A stretch of DNA of 64,000 nucleotides from Microbacterium sp. W4I4 (GCF_030816235.1 NZ_JAUSXT010000001.1:1178001-1242000); one strand, 5' to 3'; counted from the stretch's first letter, positions 8,954 through 18,176 are shown. Notes: a model not told the origin generated them from the sequence alone. Numbers and translations: made by a program.

Positions 8954-9607
8954 TCAATTGAGCTCGGTACGCAGCAGCACGTCACCGCCCGCGGTGCGGA
9001 TCTCGACCGCGCGGATGTCGTGCAGCGCGAGGGCCGTGCCGGCCGACAGCCGTGCAGTCCGGCCGGGCTCGACGCGCCACGTCGACAGGTCCGCCTCGGT
9101 GCCGTCCGCCCCGATCACCGCCAGCACGTACGTCCAGCCCTCATCCGGAGCATCCGCCCCGTACGCGCATGTCATGTCGAGCCGCGTGCCCCACGCCACC
9201 GAGGTGAGATCCACCGTGGCATCCACCGGCACGGCGACGACCTGATCCAGCGCGACCGACACCGCCGGCCGCGGCGTGAGCGCGACGACGCCGACCGGCA
9301 CCGCGATCGCGAGCGCCGCCGCGATGCCGACGGCCGTCCAGACGCGCCGGCGACGGCTGCGTCGGCGGGCCCGGGCGATGTCGAGCAGCTTCGCGGCCGC
9401 CGGATCCGGCTCCGCGGTTATCGCCGCCGCATCATCCCCGTGCAGACGCGACAGCAGGCTCACGGCCGGGCTGAGCTCGGCCACCGCCTCACGACAGGCG
9501 GCGCAGTCGGCGAGGTGCGCCTCGAACTCTGCCCGTTCAGCGGGCGACAGCGCACCGAGCACGTACGCGCCGTCCCATGTCATCAACCGCTCATGCTCAT
9601 CGTTCAT
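8954..9607 (-). CDS. Anti-sigma factor (RskA-like, zinc anti-sigma motif)
   Basis: This is a 217-residue single-pass membrane anti-sigma factor expected to hold the adjacent ECF sigma inactive. The N-terminal anti-sigma domain contains the ZAS motif HxxxCxxC (His31, Cys35, Cys38). An Arg-rich stop-transfer patch precedes the membrane helix at about residues 89-110 (VWTAVGIAAALAIAVPVGVVAL). The remaining 105 residues form an extracytoplasmic RskA-type domain. Its ATG overlaps the sigma gene stop by 4 nt (ATGA), the standard coupling for stoichiometric sigma/anti-sigma production. The signal that releases the sigma factor cannot be read from sequence. Confidence 0.9.
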   Translation of the reverse strand: MNDEHERLMTWDGAYVLGALSPAERAEFEAHLADCAACREAVAELSPAVSLLSRLHGDDAAAITAEPDPAAAKLLDIARARRRSRRRRVWTAVGIAAALAIAVPVGVVALTPRPAVSVALDQVVAVPVDATVDLTSVAWGTRLDMTCAYGADAPDEGWTYVLAVIGADGTEADLSTWRVEPGRTARLSAGTALALHDIRAVEIRTAGGDVLLRTELN

Positions 9608-10110
9608 CGCGTCACCCCTCTCTCCTGCAGGGCGAGCCGCAGGGCTCGCAGTCCATAGTGCATCCGCGACTTCACGGTGCCACTGGGGATGCCGAGCTCC
9701 TCGGCGATCTCGTCCACGCTCCGACCGCCGTAGTACGCCGCGACGACGACGGCCCGGTGATCCGGGCTGACCGCGGCCAGGGCATCCGAGATCAGCATCG
9801 CGTCGAACAGCCGGTCGGTCTCGCCGTCGACCACCCGATCGGGCGGCTCGGCCACGGGCAGCTCGTGGCGACGACGCGCGCTGCGCGCCTCGTCGATCAC
9901 GATGTGCCTGGCCACCGTGAAGAACCAGGCGCGGGTCGTGGAGGCGTCCTGCTCCAGAATCCGCGGCGTGCGCCAGGCCCGCAGCAGCGTCTCCTGGACG
10001 ACATCGTCGGCCGTCCCGTGGTTGCCGGTCAGGCTCACCACGTAGCGGCGGATGGGCGCGGCGTGCACGTCGTAGAGCGCAGCGAGTCGCTCATCATCGT
10101 CGTCGGTCAC
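9604..10110 (-). CDS. ECF RNA polymerase sigma factor (SigK-like)
   Basis: This 168-residue ECF sigma factor has only regions sigma2 and sigma4. Sigma2 covers about residues 8-75, with DDVVQETLLRAWR and TRAWFFTVARHIVIDEAR. Sigma4 covers about 105-160, with AAYYGGRSVDEIAEELGIPSGTVKSRMHYGLRAL. The GTG at 10110 is chosen because GGGGAGG lies five nt upstream; the frame is open further upstream but without a ribosome site. An ECF-type promoter at 10129-10156 indicates autoregulation. Pairing with an RskA-type anti-sigma suggests the SigK (ECF19) group; that subgroup assignment is inference. Confidence 0.9.
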   Translation of the reverse strand: MTDDDDERLAALYDVHAAPIRRYVVSLTGNHGTADDVVQETLLRAWRTPRILEQDASTTRAWFFTVARHIVIDEARSARRRHELPVAEPPDRVVDGETDRLFDAMLISDALAAVSPDHRAVVVAAYYGGRSVDEIAEELGIPSGTVKSRMHYGLRALRLALQERGVTR

Positions 10111-10128
10111 GTCAGCCTCCCCACTGGA

Positions 10129-10156
10129 GACACGATGTGCGGGCTTCTCAGGTTCA
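10129..10156 (-). promoter_or_regulatory. ECF-type autoregulatory promoter of the sigma gene
   Basis: On the minus strand TGAACC (10151-10156) and CGTGTC (10129-10134) are 16 nt apart. The start GTG is 18 nt beyond the -10, leaving a leader of about 12 nt that contains the GGGGAGG ribosome site. It has the same hexamers and spacing as the lipoprotein promoter. Confidence 0.7.
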
Positions 10157-10158
10157 GA

Positions 10159-10186
10159 TGAACTCAGAAGCGGGTCGGATCGTTCT
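10159..10186 (+). promoter_or_regulatory. ECF-type promoter of the divergent DUF2231 gene
   Basis: On the plus strand TGAACT (10159-10164) and CGTTCT (10181-10186) are 16 nt apart. It lies back to back with the sigma gene promoter, two bases away. The -10 ends 6 nt before the ATG at 10193, so the transcript should begin at or next to the start codon (leaderless). Confidence 0.62.
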
Positions 10187-10192
10187 CTCAGT

Positions 10193-10687
10193 ATGAACCT
10201 GATCCCCGCCGCCGGTCCGCTCGAGTTCTCCGGTCTCCTCGAGATCGCCGGTCTGCCCCTGCATCCCCTGCTCGTCCACGCCACCGTGGTGCTGACGCCG
10301 CTCACCGCGATCGCCCTCGCCGTCGCGGCGCTCTGGCCGTCAGCGCGCCGACGGCTGGGGCTCGCCCTGCCGATCGCGGCCCTCGTCGTCGCGGTGCTCG
10401 CCCCGCTCACGGTCATCGCGGGAGAATCCTTGGCCGACACGGTCGGGCGCGTACCGGACATCGCCCGTCATGAGGCCCTGGGGCTGATGCTGCTGCCCTG
10501 GGCGATCGCGCTGCTGCCGGCATCCGTGCTGGTGTGGTGGGTCGGCCGGCCGACGGAGTCGCCTCGCCCGCGCTGGGCGAAGATCGTGATCGCCGCGGTG
10601 GCCGTGGTGGTCGCCGTCGTCACCCTCGTGCTCGTGGTGCTCGTCGGGGACGCCGGCGCACGAGCCGTCTGGGGCGGCATCGGCTGA
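10193..10687 (+). CDS. DUF2231-type integral membrane protein
   Basis: This 164-residue protein has four hydrophobic segments (about residues 24-48, 57-80, 95-118 and 130-152). It carries the sequence GLPLHPLLVHATVVLTPL near the N-terminus, typical of the DUF2231 family; these proteins have conserved membrane-embedded histidines and no firm function. It is transcribed divergently from the ECF sigma gene. No ribosome site precedes the ATG, but an ECF-like -10 ends 6 nt upstream, which fits leaderless expression under the same sigma factor. It is probably part of the same envelope or redox response as the lipoprotein. Confidence 0.8.
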   Translation: MNLIPAAGPLEFSGLLEIAGLPLHPLLVHATVVLTPLTAIALAVAALWPSARRRLGLALPIAALVVAVLAPLTVIAGESLADTVGRVPDIARHEALGLMLLPWAIALLPASVLVWWVGRPTESPRPRWAKIVIAAVAVVVAVVTLVLVVLVGDAGARAVWGGIG

Positions 10688-10702
10688 CGACGGATGCCGC
10701 GT

Positions 10703-11959
10703 TCAGCGGCGGCGCAGGATCCGCACTATCCAGATCGCGATGTCGGCGACGGCGTCGATCACGAGCAGGATGCCGATGCCGCGGCCCAGCCCCGACCTGC
10801 TGCGGCTGAGGGCCACACCGGCTGCCAGCTCGGCCGTGCTGAGCGACATGCCCAGCACGGGGCGCTTGCGCAGCAGACGCGCGAGGCGCGCGACGGGGCG
10901 ATCGCGGCGGGTCAGCGGCGTCATCTCGACGAGACCGCCGAGCACGATGCCTCCGACCGTGGGACCCCAGCCGCGGGCGACGACGCGACGGCCCGCATCC
11001 TGTTCGTCCAGTCCAGCGCGGATCAGCGACGCGGGCACGCCGAACGCGCCGACGAAGGCGCGCAGCCGAGCATCCGCACCGACGACCCCACCGAGCGTCT
11101 CGGAGAGGCAGGCGCCCATTGCGGCATCGACGTCGACAGCGTCACCCATCGCCAGAGATGCCAGCTCCTCGCGGGTGCCGTCCGCTTCCGTCAGCATCCG
11201 CCGATACAGCTCCGCGCTCTCCGGCATCCCGATCGTGTCGATGTCGAGCACCGGCCGGGTGTGCTGCTCGGCATTCGGCCAGAACATCGCCGAGCGACCG
11301 TGGGGCGAGGTGACCTCCACCCAGGCATCGCCGTGCTGGGGAATGTTGACCTCGATGATCGGACCGTCCGCACGCCCACCCGAGATCGCGCCGTGCACGC
11401 GGTCGGTGCGGTAGCGGTACACCGACCAGGTGCCGTCCTCGAGGTAGTCGACGTCGGTGTCCAGCAGTTGCGCCGTCAGCCGTGCCGCCCACACCGCGCG
11501 GCGGGAGAACTCCGCGACGCGCACCGGCTCGGCCTCGAACAGCTCGAGATCGTCGGCATCCGACGGCATCCCGAACCCGTTCAGGTCATCGGGCTCATCG
11601 GTCGGCTCATCGAGCTGCTCGAACGCCTCGCCGAACTCCTCCTCCAGCGCCGCGTCGACATCGTCCAACCCGTCATCCGCGTACCCGAGGTGCAGGGTCA
11701 GCCCCTCGTCCGCGAACAGCGCGACGAGTGCGGACTCGCTCAGATCGAATCGCAGCCGCCCCTCGGCATCCAGCGCCACGACGTCGCCGCCCTCGGTCAC
11801 CGGGATGAGCGCGATCACGGCGTCGCCGTCGAACTCCCGGACGGCCGCGAGCACGCGCTCCCCCGCCAGGATCCGCTCGACCGCGGACGTCGGGTCCGAA
11901 CCGTCGCCGGACTCGACCGACGTGTAGGTGACCTGGAATGCGATCTGCTCTGCTGACAC
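10703..11959 (-). CDS. Conserved hypothetical protein, acidic N-terminus, hydrophobic C-terminus
   Basis: I do not recognise a family for this 418-residue protein. Residues 1-130 are acidic, ending in an Asp/Glu-rich linker. A central beta-rich part (about 150-260, WSVYRYRTDRVHG, GDAWVEVTSPHGRSAMFWPNAEQHTRP) follows. The last 40 residues are hydrophobic with basic ends (GIGILLVIDAVADIAIWIVRILRRR), suggesting a tail-anchored or peripheral membrane protein. The start is GTG at 11959: TAGCCT (11966-11971) ends 6 nt upstream and there is no ribosome site, so it is probably leaderless. It runs toward the DUF2231 gene and is followed after 15 nt by that gene's end. Confidence 0.75.
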   Translation of the reverse strand: MSAEQIAFQVTYTSVESGDGSDPTSAVERILAGERVLAAVREFDGDAVIALIPVTEGGDVVALDAEGRLRFDLSESALVALFADEGLTLHLGYADDGLDDVDAALEEEFGEAFEQLDEPTDEPDDLNGFGMPSDADDLELFEAEPVRVAEFSRRAVWAARLTAQLLDTDVDYLEDGTWSVYRYRTDRVHGAISGGRADGPIIEVNIPQHGDAWVEVTSPHGRSAMFWPNAEQHTRPVLDIDTIGMPESAELYRRMLTEADGTREELASLAMGDAVDVDAAMGACLSETLGGVVGADARLRAFVGAFGVPASLIRAGLDEQDAGRRVVARGWGPTVGGIVLGGLVEMTPLTRRDRPVARLARLLRKRPVLGMSLSTAELAAGVALSRSRSGLGRGIGILLVIDAVADIAIWIVRILRRR

Positions 11960-11968
11960 GCTTCGAGG

Positions 11969-12481
11969 CTACCCGGCGGGCGGTGCGAGCATTCCCTGCA
12001 TGAACGCGGGATCGCCGAACATCGGCACGGAGAGACAGATCGACACGAGCAGCATCGTCGCCAGGAAGCCGACCAGCGGCACCCACCACGACGAGCGGTT
12101 GCGGCGGATCCTGTGTACCGAGAGCCACGCGGTCGCCGCGTAGCCGGCCATCATCACCACCAGGGCCACCGCACCCCAGGTCTTCGCTGCGGCGAAGTTC
12201 GAGAACGAACCCTCCAGCCCGAGCATCTTCAAGGTCTGGTCGAACGTCGCCGACAGATCCAGGAAGCCCGGGATCGACGTGAGCACATTGACGAGCCCGA
12301 TGCCGAGCAGCATGACGGTGATCATGCGGCCCGCGCGGCGTCCGGCCGGCGGGGCGACGTCGGGCTGCGGCGGCACGGGCGCGGATGCCACGGCATCCGA
12401 TCCCAGCGGCGGCAGACCCGCTTGAGCGCGCTGCTCCTCGGGAGTCGCGTATTCGCCGTACTGGGGTCGATCGAGGCTCAT
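11969..12481 (-). CDS. DUF6264-type small membrane protein
   Basis: This 170-residue protein begins with MSLDRPQYGEYATPEEQRA, a start I associate with the DUF6264 family of Microbacteriaceae membrane proteins. A Pro/Ala-rich cytoplasmic N-terminus of about 55 residues is followed by three or four hydrophobic segments (about residues 58-78, 103-125, 138-160). The ATG at 12481 is chosen over an upstream in-frame ATG because the conserved sequence starts here and TAGCGT (12489-12494) ends 7 nt before it. The stop lies 9 nt upstream of the GTG of the next minus-strand gene. Function unknown. Confidence 0.78.
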   Translation of the reverse strand: MSLDRPQYGEYATPEEQRAQAGLPPLGSDAVASAPVPPQPDVAPPAGRRAGRMITVMLLGIGLVNVLTSIPGFLDLSATFDQTLKMLGLEGSFSNFAAAKTWGAVALVVMMAGYAATAWLSVHRIRRNRSSWWVPLVGFLATMLLVSICLSVPMFGDPAFMQGMLAPPAG

Positions 12482-12540
12482 GGCGTCCACGCTACCCGCC
12501 GAGCCTTGGGCGCCGCCGTGAAGGCGCAAGGGCCCGCTCG

Positions 12541-13614
12541 TCAGCGCGCGTGACCGCCCAGTGCGCGCTCGTCGCGCTTGCCGGCGGCATCCTGACGCAG
12601 CTCCTTGGGGAGCGAGAACATCAGGTCCTCCTCGGCGGTGCGCACCTCTTCGACGTCGCCGTAGCCGGCCTCGCCGAGCGCCTCGAGCACCTCCTGGACG
12701 AGCACCTCGGGCACGGACGCCCCGCTGGTGACGCCCACGGTGTTCACGCCGTCCAGCCAGGACTGCTGCACCTCTTCGGCGTAGTCAACGCGGTACGCGG
12801 CCTTGGCGCCGTACTCCAGCGCCACCTCGACCAGGCGCACGCTGTTCGACGAGTTCGCCGATCCGACCACGATCACCAGATCCGCATCCTTCGCGACCTT
12901 CTTGATCGCGACCTGGCGGTTCTGGGTGGCGTAGCAGATGTCATCCGACGGCGGGTTGTGCAGCTCGGGGAACCGCTCGCGGAGCCGATTGACGGTCTCC
13001 ATCGTCTCGTCGACCGAGAGCGTGGTCTGCGACAGCCAGACGACCTTCGACGGGTCCTTCACCTGCACGGTGTCGGCCTCATCGGGCGAGTTGACGATGG
13101 TGACGCGCTCGGGCGCGTGCCCGGCGGTGCCCTCGACCTCTTCGTGGCCCTCGTGACCGATCAGCAGGATCTCGAAGTCGTCGCGTGCGAAGCGCACGGC
13201 CTCGCGGTGAACCTTGGTGACCAGCGGGCAGGTCGCGTCGATCGCGTGCAGCTGTCGGTCGGATGCTTCCTGCACGACCGCCGGCGAGACGCCGTGCGCG
13301 CTGAAGACGATGTGCGCGCCCTCGGGAACCTCTTCGACCTGGTCGACGAAGATCGCACCCTTCTGCTCGAGCTCGGTGACGACGTGGATGTTGTGCACGA
13401 TCTGCTTGCGCACGTACACCGGGGAGCCGTAGCGATCGAGAGCCTTCTCGACGGCGACGACGGCGCGGTCGACGCCCGCGCAATACCCTCGCGGTGCGGC
13501 CAGCAGCACCCGCTTCGCACCGTCGACGGGACGGTTCTCCAGGGGGGTCCGCTCGACAGCGCGACGCCGGCTGGGAACCTGCGGGACAGGAAGCGAGATA
13601 TTCAGGGCGGCCAC
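12541..13614 (-). CDS. ispH: 4-Hydroxy-3-methylbut-2-enyl diphosphate reductase IspH
   Basis: This is the last enzyme of the MEP isoprenoid pathway. It reduces HMBPP to IPP and DMAPP with a 4Fe-4S cluster. The 357-residue protein carries the three conserved cluster cysteines: Cys45 (RGYCAGV), Cys129 (DATCPLV) and Cys227 ([10 protein letters not shown]). The catalytic-loop signatures HNIHVV and FSAHGVSP are also intact. The extra 30 residues at the N-terminus are usual in actinobacteria. The start is GTG at 13614; TAGACT (13621-13626) ends exactly 6 nt upstream, suggesting a leaderless message. It is divergent from xseA, as in other actinobacteria. Together with uppS in this window it links isoprenoid supply to polyprenyl lipid carriers. 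Confidence 0.97.
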   Translation of the reverse strand: MAALNISLPVPQVPSRRRAVERTPLENRPVDGAKRVLLAAPRGYCAGVDRAVVAVEKALDRYGSPVYVRKQIVHNIHVVTELEQKGAIFVDQVEEVPEGAHIVFSAHGVSPAVVQEASDRQLHAIDATCPLVTKVHREAVRFARDDFEILLIGHEGHEEVEGTAGHAPERVTIVNSPDEADTVQVKDPSKVVWLSQTTLSVDETMETVNRLRERFPELHNPPSDDICYATQNRQVAIKKVAKDADLVIVVGSANSSNSVRLVEVALEYGAKAAYRVDYAEEVQQSWLDGVNTVGVTSGASVPEVLVQEVLEALGEAGYGDVEEVRTAEEDLMFSLPKELRQDAAGKRDERALGGHAR

Positions 13615-13726
13615 GCCTCGAGTCTACCGAGACTGCCTGACGAAGGGCCTGGGAGCCGGTGCCGTCGCATCCGCCGACTCCGGGCGTCGCACGCGCCGCG
13701 TCGGCGGCATCCAGGACAATGGAGGG

Positions 13727-15010
13727 ATGACCGTGTTCGAAGCCGCAGCGATCCCCGGCGAACCGCCGCCCGCCGACTCGGTGGCGCCGCGCGACTCGAC
13801 GCCGGATGCCCCGACCTCGGTCGCCCGCCTGAACGGCACGATCCGCGACTTCATCGCCCGGTGGAACACCGTGTGGGTGGAAGGCGAGATCACCTCGTGG
13901 AACATGCGCGGCGGCAACGTGTTCGCACGATTGAAGGATGTGCGCAGCGACGCGCAGATCTCCATCCGCGTGTGGTCCAGCGTTCGCTCGCGCATCCCGG
14001 ACGACCTCGCGATCGGCGACCACGTCGTCGCCGCGGTCAAGGCCGACTACTTCGTCAAGGGCGGCGACTTCAGCTTCATCGTCTCGTCGATGAAGCACGT
14101 GGGCCTCGGCGACCAGCTCGAGAAGCTCGAGAAGCTGCGCGCCCAGCTGCGTCAGGAGGGCCTGTTCGACGCGAACCGCAAGAAGCAGCTCCCGTTCCTG
14201 CCGCACGTGATCGGGCTGATCACGGGTGAGAAGTCGGATGCCGAGAAGGACGTGCTGCGCAACGCCGAGCTGCGTTGGCCGCAGGTGCGCTTCCGCACCG
14301 AGCACGTCACCGTGCAGGGCGAACGCTCCGTGCCCGAGATCCTGGTCGCCCTGCAGCGACTGGATGCCGAGCCAGAGGTCGATGTGATCATCATCGCCCG
14401 CGGAGGCGGTGACCCGCAGACCCTGGTCGGCTTCAGCGACGAGCGCCTCGTGCGCGCCGTGGCCGCGGCATCCACCCCCGTCGTCAGCGCGATCGGGCAC
14501 GAGAACGACCACCCGCTGCTCGACGACGTCGCGGACCTGCGCGCCTCCACCCCGACGGATGCCGCCAAGCGCGTCGTCCCGGATGTCGGCGAGCAGCGCG
14601 CGCTGATCGCCCAGCTGCGCGCCCGCGCCACGGGCCGCCTCACACAGCGCATCTCGCACGACATCCTGCAGCTCGAGCAGCTGCGCTCACGCCCGGTGCT
14701 GCGCTCGCCCGACCCCATCATCGACGACCGCGCGCAGGAGGTCTGGCTGCTGGCATCCCGCGGCCGCGACACCCTCACCCGCCGCCTCGACACCGCCCAG
14801 CGCGCCACCGCCGAGCTGCGGGCCTCACTGCGCGCGCTCTCCCCCGCCGCGACGCTCGCGCGCGGGTACGCGATCGTGCACCTCGACGACGGACGCCTGC
14901 TGTCCGATGCCGCCGACGCCCCCGCCGGCACGGCGCTGACCGTCACCGTCGACCGAGGATCCGTGCGCGCCCGCTCGGAGGGCGAGATCGAAGAACGCAC
15001 CGGCGGCTGA
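13727..15010 (+). CDS. xseA: Exodeoxyribonuclease VII large subunit XseA
   Basis: XseA is the catalytic and DNA-binding subunit of exonuclease VII, which degrades single-stranded DNA in both directions. The 427-residue protein has an N-terminal OB fold (about 30-125: VWVEGEITSWNMRGGNVFARLKD) and a catalytic core with IGLITGEKSDAEKDVL and IIARGGGDPQTLVGFSDE. A long helical region follows, and a C-terminal LARGYAIV motif completes it. The ATG at 13727 follows GGAGGG. It heads a run of coupled genes (xseB, DUF4245, carbonic anhydrase, fumC). Confidence 0.96.
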   Translation: MTVFEAAAIPGEPPPADSVAPRDSTPDAPTSVARLNGTIRDFIARWNTVWVEGEITSWNMRGGNVFARLKDVRSDAQISIRVWSSVRSRIPDDLAIGDHVVAAVKADYFVKGGDFSFIVSSMKHVGLGDQLEKLEKLRAQLRQEGLFDANRKKQLPFLPHVIGLITGEKSDAEKDVLRNAELRWPQVRFRTEHVTVQGERSVPEILVALQRLDAEPEVDVIIIARGGGDPQTLVGFSDERLVRAVAAASTPVVSAIGHENDHPLLDDVADLRASTPTDAAKRVVPDVGEQRALIAQLRARATGRLTQRISHDILQLEQLRSRPVLRSPDPIIDDRAQEVWLLASRGRDTLTRRLDTAQRATAELRASLRALSPAATLARGYAIVHLDDGRLLSDAADAPAGTALTVTVDRGSVRARSEGEIEERTGG

Positions 15011-15054
15011 CACCGCCGAACGGGGCGCCTGCGACACGCCGGTAGGATGGGGGT

Positions 15055-15285
15055 GTGACTGCGTCCAACGATTCCCCCGTCGAATCGCTGTCGTTCGAGG
15101 CCGCCCGCGACGAACTCGTGCGCGTGGTCGCCGAACTCGAACAGGGTTCCCCCACGCTGGAGCACTCCCTCGCACTGTGGGAGCGCGGCGAAGCCCTCGC
15201 CGCCCGCTGCGAGGAATGGCTGCTGGGCGCGAAGCGCCGCCTCGACGCGGCCCGGGACGCGGCATCCGCAGAGGACCAGGCATGA
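15055..15285 (+). CDS. xseB: Exodeoxyribonuclease VII small subunit XseB
   Basis: This is the small helical subunit that assembles along XseA. The 76-residue product shows the family signature [20 protein letters not shown] with [20 protein letters not shown]. The start is GTG at 15055: TAGGAT (15043-15048) ends 6 nt upstream, so an internal leaderless promoter is possible, although the G-rich spacer could also serve as a ribosome site. Its stop overlaps the next ATG (ATGA). Confidence 0.95.
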   Translation: MTASNDSPVESLSFEAARDELVRVVAELEQGSPTLEHSLALWERGEALAARCEEWLLGAKRRLDAARDAASAEDQA

Positions 15286-15923
15286 GCAGGCAGAACCGCA
15301 TCGTCGCCGAGCTCGGCCGCCCCGAGACCCCGCAGGAGACCGCCGACCGCAAGGCCGAGTCGAGCCGGATCTACCGATCGAGCCAGAGCTTCCGCAACCT
15401 CATCGCCGCGCTGATCGCCACCGTGGCCGTCGTCGCGATCATCGTCTTCGCCGTCCCACGCGGCGAACCGACCCCGCGCCCCGCGATCGACATGGCGAAG
15501 ATCGCCTCCGACGTCGAGTCGACCATGGACCGCCCGGTGGTCGTCCCCGAAGTGGGCGACGACTGGCGCGTCAACGCCGCGGAGCTCGACGGCGGCGCGG
15601 TGACGGTCTGGAACGTGACGCTCGCGCCCTCCGGTGAGCGCGAGCGCGGATTCATCAACCTCGCCCAGGCCTTCGACGCCGACGTCACCTGGGCTCCGAA
15701 GGAGACCGGTGGCATGGCGCCCACCGGCACCGAGACCATCGACGGCCTCAGCTGGGACGTCTATGACCTCGCCGACCGGGGCACCGCCAACGTCACCTAC
15801 GCGCTCGGCACCCAGGCCGGGCCCGATTATGTGCTGCTCTACGGGTCGCGCTCCGCGGACTCCACGAAGGAACTCGCTGAATCCCTGACCGCACAGCTGA
15901 GCGACCTGAAGGAGGCCGAATGA
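15282..15923 (+). CDS. DUF4245 domain membrane protein
   Basis: This 213-residue protein has a basic cytoplasmic N-terminus of about 38 residues and one membrane helix (about 40-62). An extracytoplasmic alpha/beta domain resembles DUF4245, a family of unknown function found next to xseAB or fum in many actinobacteria. The ATG at 15282 is chosen because it overlaps the xseB stop by 4 nt and begins the recognisable [19 protein letters not shown] sequence. Its own stop overlaps the carbonic anhydrase ATG. Constant linkage suggests co-regulation with fumC, but the role is not known. Confidence 0.88.
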   Translation: MSRQNRIVAELGRPETPQETADRKAESSRIYRSSQSFRNLIAALIATVAVVAIIVFAVPRGEPTPRPAIDMAKIASDVESTMDRPVVVPEVGDDWRVNAAELDGGAVTVWNVTLAPSGERERGFINLAQAFDADVTWAPKETGGMAPTGTETIDGLSWDVYDLADRGTANVTYALGTQAGPDYVLLYGSRSADSTKELAESLTAQLSDLKEAE

Positions 15924-16591
15924 CCGCGACACTCACTCCCGCCGAGGCATGGCAGGAGATGATCGAGGGCAACCGCCGCTTCATCGCGGGGACCCCGGCG
16001 CACCCTCACCAGGACACCGCGCGTCGCGCCGAACTGGCCAACGGTCAGCATCCGATCGCCACCTTCCTGGGCTGCTCCGACTCGCGTGTCGCCGCGGAGA
16101 CGCTGTTCGACGTGGGCCTGGGCGACCTGTTCACCATTCGCAACGCCGGGCACATGGTCACCGAGTCCGCCGTGGCGAGCATCGAGTACGCCGTCGGCCT
16201 GCTGGACGTGCCGCTGCTGATCGTCCTGGCTCACGACTCCTGCGGCGCCGTCGCCGCCGCCGTGCAGGGAACCGCCATCGACGCGGCTCCGCTGCCCCCG
16301 AACATCTGGAAGCTCATCGCGCCGATCGTGCCCTCCGCACGCCGCGTGCTGCAGGAATCCGGCGGCACCTCCGTCGCCGACATCGACCCCGAGCAGGTCG
16401 GCATCGAGCACCTGCGCGGCACGATCGCCGGGTTGCTGCAGTCGTCCGAGATGATCAGCGACGCCGTCGCCGAGGGCCGGCTCGCCATCGTCGGCGCCAA
16501 GTACCGCCTGACCGACGGCAGCGCCGTCCCGATCGCCCAGGTCGGCCTCGCCGACACCGACATCCCCTCTCTCGCAAAGGAGCAGAAGTGA
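15920..16591 (+). CDS. Beta-class carbonic anhydrase
   Basis: This enzyme interconverts CO2 and bicarbonate. The 223-residue protein has all zinc ligands of the beta class: Cys52 in LGCSDSR, His105 and Cys108 in LAHDSCG. The Asp54-Arg56 dyad is also present, and the open-site Asp-Ser-Arg geometry is intact. It sits in the coupled chain DUF4245-CA-fumC, with 4-nt overlaps on both sides. Bicarbonate made here could feed the PEP carboxylase encoded at 46.5 kb. It is a soluble cytoplasmic enzyme. Confidence 0.93.
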   Translation: MTATLTPAEAWQEMIEGNRRFIAGTPAHPHQDTARRAELANGQHPIATFLGCSDSRVAAETLFDVGLGDLFTIRNAGHMVTESAVASIEYAVGLLDVPLLIVLAHDSCGAVAAAVQGTAIDAAPLPPNIWKLIAPIVPSARRVLQESGGTSVADIDPEQVGIEHLRGTIAGLLQSSEMISDAVAEGRLAIVGAKYRLTDGSAVPIAQVGLADTDIPSLAKEQK

Positions 16592-18009
16592 CCGACACAC
16601 ACCAGCACAGCGGCCGCAACGAGCAGGAGTTCCGCATCGAGCACGACACCATGGGTGAAGTGCGTGTGCCCGTGAACGCGCTGTACGGCGCGCAGACGCA
16701 GCGCGCCGTGGAGAACTTCCCGATCTCGGGAAGCGGCCTCGAATCCGCGCAGATCGCCGCGCTCGCCCGCATCAAGAAGGCCGCGGCGCTCGCGAACAAG
16801 GAGCTCGGCACCCTCGACGGCGCCATCGCCGACGCGATCGCACAGGCCGCCGATGAGGTCGTCACCGGCAAGCACGACGCCGAGTTCCCGATCGATGTGT
16901 ACCAGACCGGCTCCGGCACCTCGTCGAACATGAACATGAACGAGGTGCTGGCGACCCTGGCATCCGCGATCCTCGGCTCCGCCGTGCACCCGAACGACCA
17001 CGTCAACGCGTCGCAGTCGTCGAACGACGTGTTCCCCACCTCGGTGCACGTCGCCGTCACCCAGGCGCTGATCGACAGCCTCATCCCCTCGCTCGACCAC
17101 CTCGCCGTCGCCTTCGAGGCCAAGGCCGAGGAGTGGAAGACCGTCGTCAAGTCGGGCCGCACCCACCTGATGGATGCCACGCCCGTCACCCTCGGCCAGG
17201 AGTTCGGCGGTTACGCGCGCCAGATGCGCCTCGGCATCGAGCGCGTGCAGGCAGCCCTCCCCCGCGTCGCCGAGGTCCCGCTCGGCGGCACTGCGGTCGG
17301 CACCGGCATCAACACCCCCCTCGGCTTCCCTCAGAAGGTCATCGCGCTGCTCGCCGCCGAGACCGAGCTGCCGATCACCGAGGCCAAGGACCACTTCGAG
17401 GCTCAGGCCAACCGTGACGGCCTGGTCGAGGCATCCGGCGCCCTGCGCACCATCGCCGTCTCGCTGACGAAGATCAACAACGACCTGCGCTGGATGGGAT
17501 CGGGACCGAACACGGGACTCGCCGAGATCCACCTGCCCGACCTGCAGCCTGGGTCGTCGATCATGCCCGGCAAGGTCAACCCGGTCATCCCGGAGGCCGT
17601 GCTGATGGTCTGCGCGCGCGTGATCGGCAATGACGCCACGATCGCCTGGGGCGGAGCATCCGGTGCCTTCGAGCTGAACGTCGCGATCCCGGTGATGGGC
17701 ACCGCCCTGCTCGAGTCCGTGCGTCTTCTGGCGAACGCGTCGCGCGTGCTGGCCGACAAGACCGTCGACGGCCTGGTCGCCAACGTCGAGCGCTCCGCGG
17801 CGCTGGCGGGCATGAGCCCGTCGACCGTCACCCCGCTGAACAAGCTCATCGGCTACGAGGCCGCGGCGAAGATCGCCAAGCACGCCGTCGCCAAGGGCAT
17901 CACCGTGCGCGACGCCGTCATCGATCTCGGCTACGTCGAGCGGGGCGAGATCACCGAGGCCCAGCTGGACGAGAAGCTCGACCTGCTGAGCATGACCCAC
18001 CCCGGCTGA
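16588..18009 (+). CDS. fumC: Class II fumarate hydratase FumC
   Basis: FumC is the iron-independent TCA-cycle fumarase (fumarate to malate), a homotetramer. The 473-residue protein has the superfamily signature [11 protein letters not shown] at about residue 330. It also has [20 protein letters not shown] and [11 protein letters not shown] motifs. The GTG at 16588 is chosen because it overlaps the carbonic anhydrase stop (GTGA) and follows AAAGGAG; the frame is open far upstream but only as a shadow of that gene. It is the last gene of the coupled run, and a large palindrome starts 55 nt after the stop. Confidence 0.97.
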   Translation: MTDTHQHSGRNEQEFRIEHDTMGEVRVPVNALYGAQTQRAVENFPISGSGLESAQIAALARIKKAAALANKELGTLDGAIADAIAQAADEVVTGKHDAEFPIDVYQTGSGTSSNMNMNEVLATLASAILGSAVHPNDHVNASQSSNDVFPTSVHVAVTQALIDSLIPSLDHLAVAFEAKAEEWKTVVKSGRTHLMDATPVTLGQEFGGYARQMRLGIERVQAALPRVAEVPLGGTAVGTGINTPLGFPQKVIALLAAETELPITEAKDHFEAQANRDGLVEASGALRTIAVSLTKINNDLRWMGSGPNTGLAEIHLPDLQPGSSIMPGKVNPVIPEAVLMVCARVIGNDATIAWGGASGAFELNVAIPVMGTALLESVRLLANASRVLADKTVDGLVANVERSAALAGMSPSTVTPLNKLIGYEAAAKIAKHAVAKGITVRDAVIDLGYVERGEITEAQLDEKLDLLSMTHPG

Positions 18010-18063
18010 CCCTTCGGTCCCGGCGTCCGCGGGGCGCACCCGCGCGGCATCCGCTTTACACTT

Positions 18064-18132
18064 CGGGGGCCGACACGCCAGATGACGAACGTTTCCAGCG
18101 AAACGGTCCGACATCTGGCGTGTCGGCCCCCG
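18064..18132. repeat. 69-nt palindromic repeat, family A copy 1
   Basis: Arms GGGGGCCGACACGCCAGATG (18065-18084) and its exact complement (18112-18131) flank a 27-nt centre that itself contains a CGTTT/AAACG hairpin. The 69 bases are identical to 19107-19175, and a diverged 69-nt copy lies at 43079-43147. It lies downstream of fumC and upstream of the DUF559-type gene. It could act as a terminator, a mobile palindrome, or both. Confidence 0.9.
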
Positions 18133-18140
18133 GTTTGTAT

Positions 18141-18176
18141 TTGTCCACATCGGGTCGGCGGGGTGGATTGTCCACA
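18141..18176 (+). promoter_or_regulatory. Two DnaA boxes (TTGTCCACA) upstream of the DUF559-type gene
   Basis: TTGTCCACA occurs at 18141-18149 and again at 18168-18176, same strand, 27 nt apart. This is the form of the DnaA box preferred in high-GC actinobacteria. The pair lies 53 nt before the start of the nuclease-like gene and just after palindrome copy 1, not at a replication origin. Confidence 0.6.
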
